From assembly GCA_963169105.1 (NCBI GenBank), contig OY720636.1, positions 122,654,188 to 122,718,187 on the forward strand: a stretch of 64,000 nt of DNA. The letters run 5' to 3'. The position numbers and the translations under genes are program-made. Below are positions 1 to 13,400 of the stretch, piece after piece. Position 1 is the stretch's first letter, and each line of letters starts with the position of its first letter. Below the pieces are notes generated by a model. The model saw only the letters and a program-made list of their open reading frames with translations. It did no database searches and had not been told where the DNA came from. Source of the stretch: Ceriagrion tenellum. Its lineage: Eukaryota; Arthropoda; Insecta; Odonata; Coenagrionidae.

Positions 1-1153
1 GTGTTATAGCCATTCTGTGAAATGATTATAGATGTGTGAGTAATTATCAAATTATGCACAATCGTATGAAATCCTACGTATTCTAATTTATGATCAGAAA
101 ATCATGCATCACGCCATTTTTTTGTGCTAGTCGTCACAGGATGAGAAATTAATTCCTCAGAAAAGCTACTCTGCTGCCTGGAAGGTTATTATGCCATGAA
201 ATGAATGCGGTAGAATGTCAATTTTGGATATCCAGATTTTACAGAACATTTTGTTTCTCATATGTGAATGATTGCTCCTGGCTGATTCCTATGGAATCAT
301 TCTTTGTGTTTATGTAAATGTTGTTGTATGGGTGGCACATGTGCTACATCCTATGATGTAACACTTCTATGCATGGCTGTTTCATCCCTGGTAGAGGTAT
401 TTATTTGATTTTATGAAATGGAACAACAGAACTTCAAGACACTTCAGCAAAATCAGCCTAATTCTTTCCTACCTTTAACGAAAGTCTTTAAATCAAATAT
501 CGTACTAATGTGAATTCAACCGTAACAAATGAATATGTGATATTTTAACAGAATATATATTATTTTACTTTCCCCACTTTTAGCACAAAAAGTAATGGGT
601 TCAAGGCGAGTACTTGTTTACATTCTGAGCCTTGACTTTGGTCCTGGAAGCTTGACCTTGAAACATCTTGATGGAGATACCCTCTCGGCTGTTCCGAGTA
701 ACAAGATAGCTCTTATGTTTAGATTGTCTGCTAGCAAGTGTGTAATTGCACTGGCAAACACTGTTTAGCAGAAGTTGATTCAATTTTTGGCTTTGCCAAA
801 AATGAAATAAATTGAATTGAAGAACCAAGGCATATCAAAATGTCAGCAAACTTAGTGTTATTCAAAATAAAAAGGGATGATTATTAATAAATTATGATTA
901 CAATACACGTAAAACTTCATAGATTGTAAATGTGGCTCTTACTAGTGCCTAGAACAAATTGTGAAGAACATGACTGGATCATAGAACTGATTAAAAGTGT
1001 AAATCCTGAACGTAATTTTTTTTGAAAATTCACCTTGCTGCTCCGATGTTTGGAATTAATTGAATAATCTTATGTATGTAGCAGTAAGAGTAATAAATCT
1101 CTAATGAAATTATCTTTATTAATATTTGCTTAAATTTTTGTTTCTGATTCCAG
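1..1153 (+). other. Upstream intron of the UBE3C gene
   Basis: This stretch ends in a polypyrimidine-like tract and CAG at 1151-1153, the acceptor of the first UBE3C exon in the window. I see no exon in it that resembles the N-terminal half of UBE3C, so it is most simply intron. The only structure noted is a 34-bp hairpin-like segment at 323-356 that recurs exactly at 1905-1938. Confidence 0.6.
323..356. repeat. 34-bp hairpin-like repeat, copy 1
   Basis: The segment starting GTTGTATGGGTGG is identical over 34 bp to 1905-1938. Its core GCACATGTGC is a perfect palindrome and the flanks pair imperfectly. The copies lie on either side of the 1154-1476 exon. Its family is not recognised. Confidence 0.7.
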
Positions 1154-1476
1154 ACTCTTGTACATGTTAGCCTTTAAGCCATCCTTCTTACGGCGTCTCT
1201 GGTCTGCAATCCTAACTGCATCACAAGTATCACCTCTTTTTGGGCCTACATCAGCATCTGAAGCAGTGTGCCATAAGAGTTCATCGTCATCAATCATCTC
1301 CTTTTCTCCTGCCAACTCTCGCCTCAATCTTTTACGTCTTATCTCGGGGGGAGTGGAAACATCTCCAGAAGAGACTGGACGCATTGTACCATTGCTTGCT
1401 GTTTTCTGTACTCTCTTCACTCTGTTAATTGTCACTCTTCATGATGGTGAATTCTATGGAGATGACAGCCTTCCAG
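1154..1476 (+). CDS. UBE3C: UBE3C exon: helical region before the HECT domain
   Basis: The exon opens after TTCCAG with one base that completes a codon from an upstream exon, and ends one base into a Gly codon before GTCAGT. It encodes 107 full residues. The strongest conserved stretch is the end, with IVPLLAVFCTLF and LHDGEFYGD, which resembles the UBE3C segment before the HECT module. The opposite strand is also open here with a charged peptide, but the plus frame carries the homology and the splice sites. Confidence 0.85.
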
Positions 1477-4400
1477 GTCAGTTATTTATGGTCAAAAGAT
1501 TTTTGAATGTTTTACTTGTACTAATTTATGTTTTACTCAGCCTTTTTTTTTCTATTTTGCCAAAGCATGTATATTTTTCACATTGGATTAATATCTCTTT
1601 ATCTTGAAGCCAATAGCTGTTTTCTACAATTCATGAATCTGGGCTAGTGATGCAATATTTTATAAATTCAATTGGTAGCCTTATGGAAAGCATTAATTTT
1701 TCTAGCTAGATTGACCACGTCAGTGTTAGGTCCCATGTAAATTTAACACATTTCTTGGTGAATATTCTCCATGGTGTATCAGTCTCAGAGATACATTGAG
1801 TTTTAAGTGGTGATGTGTTCAGGATTCAATCGAATCTTATTGAATCCATGGATTTGAGATTCCATCGAGTTCTTCCAAATAAGATTCGATTGTATTCGAA
1901 TTGAGTTGTATGGGTGGCACATGTGCTACATCCTATGAACTCAACTTGTTTACTGCACTTTTTGAAATTTAATGTTCAATGGCTGATAAAATTGTAATTT
2001 GGTGTTCAAGTCAATGTCTGTTTGTGGTGTTATTCCATTGGCTAACAATTTTGCTATTATTTCTTAGGTGGATCCTCATCCTCTCAAGCGTCAATTACAC
2101 AGGAGCAACCAGTCTTTGCTGGGAATACTCAAATGCCCCAAGCTTCTGTGCAGCATCAGCCAAAACACATGCAAACATCAACATCTGCTGGCATGCCTGC
2201 ATCCTCTCAGATAATGCCCTTTTCACTCCCTGAGTTGGCTTCCCTCAGCCTCTCACTCAAGGTAAATATATTGTTCCAGGATTGTGGATTTTGCTCATAT
2301 CTCATGTTGAACTAGTTGCTCTCTCAGTTGAGAAATATTCAGTCTAGGCTATTTTTGCAGTGTTCATGAAAAACTTTTGTGAAATGTAAAACAAGATGAA
2401 AATACAGCCAATAATATTTTGAATTACTAATTAAAGCTAAAATGGCAAATGAGGATGATGGTGAATGATAGGCTTAGTTCTTTTTTATACTGACATGGCA
2501 TGTCTGTACACACTGTATTTATGGTAACAGTGTATGGTGGATGTAGGACTCATTTAATTTCATATTTGAGCCACATTTTGGTTACTTTTGCATTGAGGAT
2601 GTAAAACTAAGGATCCCATTTTATTGAGAACTGTACTGAATGGAGAGCTTTTACAAAGTATTAAGGTACTTGTTTAAGAATCTACTAGAGTAATTATAAT
2701 TTGAACTCTCTGTATATGACATATACTACTTGCATTTGAGACATATTTTTCTCCTTAATGTGTAAATGCTCTTGTTCTGCATGAATTTGGTTGCCACAAT
2801 GACTAAAGGGATTGCATCCCAGGTGCTAGGCAAGGCAAAATTGTTTTAGTGAAACAAGTCCTTTGGCTTGAGTCTGCTTGTAATTATACTCTTGGGATGT
2901 TTGGAGGGCTTAAATCCTTGTGAATAATAGAGATTGTACTGATGTTATATTTTCTTCATGTTAGAGTTAGTTTCATGATATGAAGTTGAATAAATTATAA
3001 TTTCCTATATCACTCCTTTTCTAGGATGCATGTCTGGGTCTTGTGGAACTTGCCTTCCCGGAGTCTCGTCCTGGTGTTCATGATGATTACAGGACTGCTT
3101 TGCGGGGACAACCTCAGTCTGTGTGGACTTATGGAACTGATGGTATCAGCCAGTTATCTACACAAGGAAGTTTACATAATCAAAAGAGGAGGCTGCATCA
3201 TCAGAGGACGAAGTGGAGGAAGAGACGGTCAAGACTTGTCTGGTCACACCTATTTAAGGTGAACCTTTGTAGGAACTTGATGTTATGAAACTATTTCTTA
3301 CAAAATTTCATTTCAATTGTGCAAAATGATCAGCCCCATCTACATCTACATAATACCCTTCGAGCCGCCGCATGGACATGTGGCAAGGGGTGCTAGGTCA
3401 CCAGCCGTGTAAGGGTGTAAATTTTTGGGGATGGAATGGTGACATATATTATAGGAGTGTATTTAGTGGAGCTCAGTTTTTATTGTGATCGCTTATTGTG
3501 CATTGAAAGAACGAGTTTTTGTACCTATCTGTTCGGCAGTGTATCTCTCTTAATTTATCACATCTGTGAGACCTAGATATTTAGTGAGGAGTCATAATAA
3601 TATTCGCTAAGGTCACTCTGAAAAATGTCAGTTCTGACTTTATCAAGCAAGCTAAGCCTAGCGTGTAGCCTCCGAGTCTCTAGGGGCTCCCACTCTAATT
3701 CCTCTAAAAGTTGTGAGACATAGTACGCTCATAGCAGTTTTTAACGAAGGGTGCTGCTTTCCTTTGTATTTTATTAATGCATCTGGTTAAATCTTTATGA
3801 CCAGGGTCCCAAATGCTTGCGGCGTATTCGAGATGTGGCCTAACTTAAGCAAAGTAGTATCTCTCTTTGATTTTTTCATCCGAGGACCTTCCTATTATAC
3901 GTTCAACAAAACCTAGTTTCTTTAATGCTGTGCCACATATGTTCTGTATGTGCAATCCCCATGATATATCAGAAGTTAAGGTAATTCCAAGATATTTTAC
4001 TGTATCTGAAGACTTTATGTTTACTCCACCCACAGTATAGGTATGACATTTTTGTGATGACTTTCGCAGGAAGTGAACTGTAGTACATTTGTTGATATTT
4101 AATTCTAACCCCCACTCCTGGCACCACGAATGAAAGTTGTTAAGGTCCGATGACAGAGCTTTAAAGTCCGCGTATTCGCTCATTTCACGGTAGATAACTG
4201 TATCGTCTGCAAATAATTTTATTTTACTGTTAACTCTTGAACTGAGGTCATTAATATAAATAATGAATAAAAGAGGGCAATGACACTTCCTTGAGGAACA
4301 CCTGATGTGACTTTGACCATAGTAGAGCTAAAACTATCAATAACTACTTTTTGTTTTCAATCACTGAGAAAGTCACTTATCCAATTCACTATTTTTCTAT

Positions 4401-7400
4401 TAACTTTGCATGATTGCAATTTATGTATGAGTTTTTTGTGAGGAACCTTGTCCAATGGTATCTGAATGTAGAAGAGTATCTGAATGAATGTAGCAGCTTG
4501 CTACTTCTGGAAATTATGGAGTTAGGAAATTAAGAACCTTGCTTATTGTGTACAAGGGAAAAATAAAATGGAAATTTGAAAATAGTGAAAAAAGTGTTAG
4601 CAATTAATCAAAAGGGTTAAAATAAAGGTGATGAATAATATTGTTTGTTAAGACCTTTTTTAAGTGAAATACCAAAAGTATTTAGTGTTGTTGAATACAT
4701 TATTATTATGTACCAAATTTGTGAACTAAATAGTACATTATTTGCTATCATAACTACTTCTATGTGGGTATTTTAAGAATCTTATGGATTGTAGTATGCA
4801 GGATATGATGCCAGTTGGGCAAAAAATAATACGTTATGTTTGTTGGATTTCTGTACCCACAGAATTATTCACCAGTGAGCACAAGAATCTTTTCTAGAGG
4901 AGTTAATAGACAGGAATACTCACAAATTTTTCATTTAGTTTTTATTTTATGCAAATATATGAAAAGTATTCGCAGGGTGGAACTCAATTTTGGCGCATGT
5001 GTGCGTAATAACAGAATATGGTTGAGAATATTAATATAGTCTGATTTTTTGAGTGAATTTTATATTTGACTGGAAAGGATGAATCTTTCGATGGCTAATT
5101 TTGTGTCTGATAAAATATTTTTTTAAGGCTTGTGTCAGCTTGTTGAGGCAACTTCATACTAGAGATGCTAGAAGGCCTTTTTGCCCTGAGGGCCACTGGA
5201 TATCAAAGCAAGTTGCTATTCTGCAAACAGAAGGAGGGGTATCCAAAGGACCAGCTGGTTCTTCATCAGCAGTCATTACTCCCATGGCTTCCTCAGATCT
5301 AACCTTGAGGCGGAGAGGTCGCCCTTACAGACCTTTTCAAGGTCTGAGGGCGTTGACTCAGGAGGAGATGGGTAAGGTTAATTCATTTTTACATTTAAAA
5401 AAATTTTGTTGATATCATCTAATTTCCAAGTGACTTTAGTAATTTTTGAATGAATTGACTCCATAATTTCTTGAGGAGAAATTATGGGGTCTTGATGGTT
5501 ATGGTGATGATGGTTAATTAGAATCAGGGACCTATTGTTAGACTGATTTTGAAATTTGCTACTGTGAAAGTGATGTGATTTTTTTATGAAAGAGTGTCTA
5601 AAAATTGGCTGACGAGGAACTGGAAATGTATCTATATTCACATCTTTAGTCTGTTCTTTCATCTGTTGGTAAATATTCCTTTTCATAATGAGAGTAAATG
5701 CGATTAACCTCATTGTTTTTTACTTTACTTTGGGGAATTTTTTACTTTTAGTATTCATAATTGAAATAAAATGTTATACTTTTCTGTAACTTTTATTAAA
5801 CTGTAGAAAAGTGCAGAGTATTTTATTCTTTCATAAATAATATGTACAAATGTTTTCCTTTCATAGTTTAAGCTATGCTTGGCTATCATCCTGTAGCTTC
5901 ATGGTGATTTAGATTTTAGGATTCTTCTAGGATTATTAAATATCTCCATCGAGCTACTATTTTTAATGTGGTCTTAAGAAGGATTCATTTTTTGCACTGA
6001 GTAGTAAGTGTTTTCCATTGGTCATTTCCAGTCATTAGTCAACATCCAATCTTAAATTTTACTGACATCATTTAAAAATTGAGATTATGTATGCATTTTA
6101 ATTTGTAATCAGTACTCGAATGAGGTTATTCATTGACATGACTAAAAAGAGAGAACTCTTAGTATTTTTCACACTTGAAACTTTAATTCCCGACCCAGGT
6201 TTCGACTGCCTTGCAATCATTTTCAAGGTACATATACATGGCATGCGACTTAATATATAGATCTGGGGAGGGGGGGTGGGGGAAGAAGTGGTTGATTGAC
6301 GTCAGAGATGTGCGTCACGGTCAGTGGGAGGTGGTGGGGGAAAGGTATGGATAATAGGGGAGAGTGGGAGGGAAAAACACATTCATTTAGGAGATTCTCA
6401 CTTATGTTCTTGGCAGCACTTAAAATTTCGAAATGTTCTAAGTAGTCCAATTTGGCTCCTTTCTTCTCAACATGTAGCACTTCCGGCGAAAAGTCATTTA
6501 AATTGTCCTTTTCGATTAAATGTTTAGCAAAGGCTGATGAGACATCTCCTTTTACCCAACACGCTCTATGTTCTCGAGCCCTTACTGAGATGGCTCGACC
6601 ACTTTGTCCAATGTATATCGAAGCACAATTGGGAGTTGTACATTTAAGCTTATATACACCACTTTTGTTCACAGGTGTCACTTCGTCCTTTGAGTTGAAC
6701 AACAATTTGCCCCGAGTTTTTGGGGTGTAAAATGAAACATTGAACTTGTTCTTTGGGAATGCGTCAATTAATTTATAAGATATGTTCCCCAGAAAGGGAA
6801 GGGGAGAAAATACTAAGAGTTCTCTCTTTTTAGTCATGTCAGTAGATACATTACACAAAGTTAAGCCTTCAACCATTAAGTTTATAGGTTATTCATTGCT
6901 CACATATTTTTATGGATTAGGTTTGGCTATTGATTTTTTTATATAATTAACCTTGAGAGATCTGGGGAAATATTTAGTGAATGGATAATTTTCCTGTAAG
7001 CTCCTTGATGTTACTAATTTTCTGTGCTCACTTCTCAAATATTATATGCCTGTGTCACATCAGAGGAAGGACCACCTTTATCAACTCGAGAGATTCGCAC
7101 CGCTACCATTTTACGAGAGGTGCCCTTTGTGGTGGCATTTCAGGAGCGTGTGTTAGCCTTCCAAGGACTTGTTCTTAGGGACAAGATGGAGCGGCAGGGT
7201 GAAGCAACCTACTTCTTACAGGGACCATCCATTCATATTACTGTTAGACGTTCCTACCTCTATGAGGATGCTTATGAAAAGCTTTCTCCTGAAAATGGTG
7301 AGTACTGTGTGAGATTGAAGAAAAATTGATGGGAAATATAATTGGCTTTGCATATAAAGGACTGACAAGAGTTATGATATTGGAGGAATTTCTCAACAGA

Positions 7401-10400
7401 TAGGAATATGAAATTTCTCATCCCTTCATCGTTAACTATTCTATAAAGACATTAATCTAACAACACATTTCTCGTTTCTGCCTTCAAAGCCGGCCATGGG
7501 GATATAGGCAATAAGTTCATAATGTTTAAAAAAAAAAGTGGTTTTCTAGATTTTCTGAAAACAAAGGGCTTGGGTCCCTCACTGCCATCACTACTGGCTC
7601 TTAATAAAACAGTGAGAAGAGGTTTTCTGTGTTTGTTCCCATAGTAAGAATTTCCCTTGAAGTGTTGGGTTTTGTGTGACAGGATATTGTAAAAAAGATC
7701 TATCTTGTCCTCAGAAAAATTTTCTTTAAGAGCATGCAGCCATCAACATGCTTATGCAAAGTTGGACATTTTCAGTGAGATATTGTTTCGGGATATAAGC
7801 TTTCAGATTCTCCTCAGATGATGTTTTTGACATTAGTACACTGTTTTGGAAATGGTCTATCCAGCCATGTAATACTACTCAGAACACCCCCACAATCCAT
7901 GCTATAATGTGATTTAAATAAAAATAACTATTAGTTATTCTGTTGGTTTTATGTTTCCAGAAGCACTGGAATCTTATTACTGGATTCAACATGAAGGCAA
8001 TAGTGTCACGATCTGGTCTCTATGATCTGTACAGACAGGAATTAAGTTGCTCCTCAAAATGAACAACAGCTCTATAAAAAATAATTTTAAAGAAGTGAAA
8101 CTTTCAGAAATTGCTGTAAAAGTTTGAGAGAATACTGTATTAAATTCTGATGGCAATTGAACCAAAATTAATTATGCAGTAATCTGGCAAAATTTGGGAA
8201 TTTTTGCTAGAGGCTTTTCAAAATGGGCCCTTTTTTCATTGTCATGACAGTAACAGAATTTGACTGCAATGGAAACGTTTGAATTGCAACTATCCAACAT
8301 AAAATAAAACAGGCCTCAGTTGGGCATTTGTGTTATCACAATTTACCTTTGCATTCTCTTAAAATTAGTCTTCAAACTTGGGGTCAATCATCAATTGGTA
8401 CACGTTCATTGCACTGGCCGCCTTGTCGCTCCTGGCCAGATGTCGTAAATCATGGGATATTGCTAAAATTGAAAGTGTAAATAATGGGAAAGGGTTGCAT
8501 GGAAAGGCTACAATGATTATTGTGGCATCTAGAAAATATCATAAATCAAAGTGAAACGTAAATTGCGGTGGATGTAAAAGCAAGGTTTCACTGTAAAGGA
8601 GAAAAATACTAGGATCTTCTAATTCTTTATAGCTCATTATCAACCTTTCCATCAAGATACTACCTTATAATTGTTTTTTTGAGTCGGAAGAATACTTACG
8701 TAAAGGAAAGAGTTGGAACAAGGTATCTCTTAAATGAGTGGAAAAACATTGCATAATTATAAGGAGTGTTTTATGGAATAGTTGGTAGGCATCATTTTAC
8801 TGAAAGTATGCTTTCTCCAAGTTTTTGTGTGTAAGTATTTAGGTTGATTTGTATATGAAGCAGTAAGCAACCTTAAGTAGGAAGAAAGCCTTTCATGTAT
8901 TCCTCCCCAGGACCTTGGGATGCCAAGGGCCAAGTACTCTTCAGCATAATTATCTACATTTCTGCAGGTCAGTCTTCCTGTCTTCAACCTTTCAGATTGG
9001 CCAATCATCCTAATTTCTGATGATTCCCATGATTGTATTCCTTCTCCATAGGAAACCTCATTTAGCTTTCTGTAATTCTGGTATTTGGGCATAAGATTGC
9101 GACTAAATACTGCGACTAAATAATGATTTACATAAGTGGAGACTTGTGTAATTTGGGGACTGCCTGTATTCAGATTTCCAGCCTTGATAATTCTGGCTGT
9201 CACTACTGTGTCCCAGAAAATCGATTTTGATAATATGGGAGAGAAAGGAAGCCCACACTCTAATATCTGTGATTTGAATTCATTGAAAAGGTGGTGTCCA
9301 TATACTTTCTAATTACTGCACATTCTCAGATTTTATGTATTCATTAGAAACATACTTAGTATATACTATATTAATGTTATATTGAGAAAATTTAGTTAAT
9401 GTCTTAGCACTTGTAATTAGATTTATTATTGTGTCAGTTTTGCTATATTTGACTGTAACTAATCATAATTTCAGAACCAGACTTGAGGCTGAAAATGAGA
9501 GTGCAGTTGGTGAATGCAGTTGGGATGAGCGAGGCTGGTGTTGACGGTGGAGGTGTATTCAGGGAGTTCCTATCAGAGCTCATCAAAACAACCTTTGATC
9601 CCAACAGAGGTTTCTTCAGGTTGACCCGTGATAACACACTATTCCCTTCTCCAGGAGCTCCACTCATCTTTGGTCAGGATTTTCCACGCCATTACTATTT
9701 TGCTGGACGAATACTTGGAAAAGTATGATTGGCATAAGTGCTTTAAATGATTATTTCCGTTTTTCATAAAATTTCTTTTCAGTTTTTGTTTTTGCTGTTA
9801 GAGTTAAAAGGATAGGATTTGAATGTTGGTATTTTTTCTTTTTTTCTGAAATCTGCTTTTTTGGTACTATCTTGAGATAAATTTTTGCTTCAAGATTAGC
9901 TTTTTTTCATTAGCAGTGGCTTGATATGAGGAGCTTGAGTGCATGAAAAACATCGTGATATTATTCAACAATGTTCAAGATGGGAAACTGTACATATCTT
10001 TTAAGTAATTTCAGAAGAACCTTGTCATGTGAGAGAACAGCATTTTCTCCGTGTGATTCTACTACTTGTAGTACCTTATTTTTCCAAATGTCCAATCTAA
10101 ATGAAGGCATCTTCCTCAACTTTTCATCTTCATTTTTTAATATTTGCTGTATCTTATATGACTTGATTCAGCTAGTAAGCTTTTACTATAACCAGCTGCC
10201 ATGCATTATCTTTTTGTGTTTGCCACAAGCAGTGCTTGTGAATTTCTTGTCATACTATGCTATTTTAGGTAAGCTTACAAAGCATAGTGTGCAAATAGAA
10301 GTAGACAGGGGTGATCCCAGGAATCTATTTCAGGGGGGGAGAGACTACCATTAAATTAGGGCAATTTTCAGTCATCCTAAAAAAACTATAAAACTTACAT

Positions 10401-13400
10401 CATTATATCTATATAATAATGAGCATAATAATAACTATTATACTTTTCAGATCAATGATCGGAGTGTTTAATGTTGTATTTGATAACTGCATCTAGTTGT
10501 TAAAATTGTTTTGTAAAACCCAAAATTTTTGGGGGGGGTAGGGGGAATGTATCTCCTTTATCCCCCCCCCCCCCTCCCCCCTGAGATCGCCCCTGGAAGT
10601 AGATGATGATTTTTCTTCATGAAAGCTTTTGCTATGTTGTGATTAGCAGTCATTTGCTGCTCCTGCTGGTCATTGTGCAAACTTGTGAACAAATATTGCT
10701 CTGCTAAAATTTATTGTTATTGATCTCGTGGTATATTATTTAAGTTTGAACGTTGTTCCACTTCGCAATGGGCATATTCTGGCTAAAAACTCATATATGA
10801 AGTACCTTTGGTACATAATTACTCATTCAATAAGGCTGTGAGTTATATTTTGTGATAAAACATTCTCTCCTCCTTGTTACGGGAGAAATGAATCATTTAT
10901 CCTTTTTGATCTAAGATTATGTATTTAGGGATATCAATACTAATGGTTTTTAATAGGAATGCTCTAATTATTCATTTGAATTTTAGGCATTGTATGAGAA
11001 CCTTCTGGTGGAGCTCCCATTGGCTGATTTTTTCTTATCAAAGCTTGTGGGTAGACATTCAGACGTGGATGTCCATCACCTGGCATCAATGGACCCTCTC
11101 ATGCACCGCAACTTAATTTATCTGAAAAGTTATGATGGTGATATTGCTGACCTGAATTTGGATTTCACTGTCATAAATGAGGAGTTAGGTGAAACCAGGG
11201 TGAGAACTTTATATTGCTTAGTATGCACACGCTAAGTAGATATCTTATATTTAGTTTCTGTTTGTTGTTTCTGTCATATTGTTTTTATGTGTGAAAGTTA
11301 GTATTTTAACTATGCATCTGTTTAATCTCAGGTAGATGAACTGAAACCAGGTGGAGCCAATATTCCTGTGACTGCTGCCAATAGGATAGAATATATACAT
11401 CTCATGGCAGACTACAAGTTGAACAGGCAAATAAGGTTGCAGTGTAATGCATTTAAACAGGTATGATCTGTCACACCTGTACATGTGTGTATAAAGCGTA
11501 TTTGTGTATGTTTATGATATATGGGCCATATTGCTACTAATGTACAGTTGACCCTTACTTATCCGGGTGTCAATGATCCAGATCTGAATAGCCTAGACCT
11601 GGATAGTCCTGTACCACACTTAATGTGCATTGCCATCAGGCATGTAGCATGGGTGGTTAATCAAGGTGTCTTGAGACTGAATTGTTACCTTAACATTGGA
11701 AATTATCTCCAAAAATAATCCAATTTCCAATTTTTTGTATGTTTGACTCATTACTGAAATAGAATACTTACTTTTTAACATTCTTCATTATTTGATATGT
11801 TGGTAGTGCTAGAAGTTTTTTTGCTTATTTCTCTAAAATTCTATTTAGTTTTGTAGTAATATCACCCTTATTCGGCTTATATTTGGAATTGAACATGCTT
11901 CATAGTTGTATTTGGTTAGGTGTTGCAATATTATAAACTGTGCTGGCTCTGTGAACTTCGAGCATTGCTCTATCTATTCCTGTGGATTAATACTTATTTT
12001 TAATGTGAACACATACTCTGATGGAATTAAATAGCAGATATTTGTTCCTGGGAAAACTATTGAGCTCTCTATAGATAGAGATGATTTGATGATGGTCTGA
12101 CTTAAGTGAGGTAGAAATTGAAGTTTTATATTCAAATTTTAATTATTTTGACTCTAATTTTGAGTATATCTCATATAAATAATTGGAGTGCCAGTGTTTT
12201 AAAAAAATTATGTATTTTCCATCCTACTGCTTATTATAGTAAGGAATGTATTCCTTGTTTGGCATTGTACAAATACCTCTTGTAAGTTATAAATTAATTC
12301 CGTTGCCTAGATTCATCTTTATTGAAGTCCAGAGTATCTTTTTGAGGTTAACTTCTAATGACACTTCAAATTCTTAGTCCCCAAAGAAAACTTTCTGCTG
12401 CAATTGTAATTTATGTTATGCAGTATTTATATCCTATAATATTTTGATTTTCCTCTACAGGGTCTTGCAAATGTTATTCCTTTAGAATGGTTGCAAATGT
12501 TTGACACAAGGGAACTTCAAGTATTAATTTCTGGTGCACCAATTCCTGTGGATGTTGAAGACTTGAGGAGAAACACTGCATATGCTGGTGGATATTCTCC
12601 TGAACATCCAACTATTCGTGCATTCTGGGCTGTTGTTGAACATTTTGATGACTTACAGCGACGTCTGCTGCTCAAGTTTGTTACTAGTTGCTCCAGGCCA
12701 CCTCTTCTTGGGTTCAAGGTTGGTGAATGATTCTTGTACTGAGTTTTTAGATGCAAGATACTTGAGTGTTTCTAAAAATTAAAAATGGATTCCTAATCCC
12801 ATTGGTGTATTTTTTTGCATCCATGTGCATTACTGTGAACTGAATTACTTTTACAATATGAGGTGATGTTGTTGTGCAAATCAGGAGAGGAAAAAGCATG
12901 CTACTCTCAGTGGCATACCAGCTGAAAGCAGTAGTTCTCGTATTTCACTTCCTCAGCCCAGACCATTCCAATCAAACATCATTGTTTCCATCAAGCATGT
13001 GTTATGTGGCCAGCTAGGTTAAGTCTGAGTTAGAGCAATGAGTAATCTTGTGAGACTCCTGAGGAGCCCAAAAGGTTTCCCAATGTTGATACAAAGCTCC
13101 GCCAATACTAATCAATCCAAACTCAGAATTCATGATGAAATGATAAAACTTGGTAAACTCCGTACTAATTTATACAATTAGAACCAACTTCAACCACTTC
13201 ACCATTAGAACATTTCAGCAACTAAGTGCCATTTTCAAGATATTGTTGTCTTGAGTATCTGGGGTATATATATGGTTAAGGGTGGAGGGAGTGGGAGTAA
13301 AAAAAGAGGGGAGAGGAGATGGGGAAGTGGTGAAAGGGAGTAAGGAAGAGTGGTGTGGGGGGCGTGGAGGTATTACCGGTAGATATGACACAAATCAGCA

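Noticed and set aside
1130..1435. A 101-codon minus-strand open frame with a charged, protein-like composition
   Set aside because: It is the antisense of the UBE3C exon 1154-1476, starts with GTG just after a stop, and has no splice or homology support.
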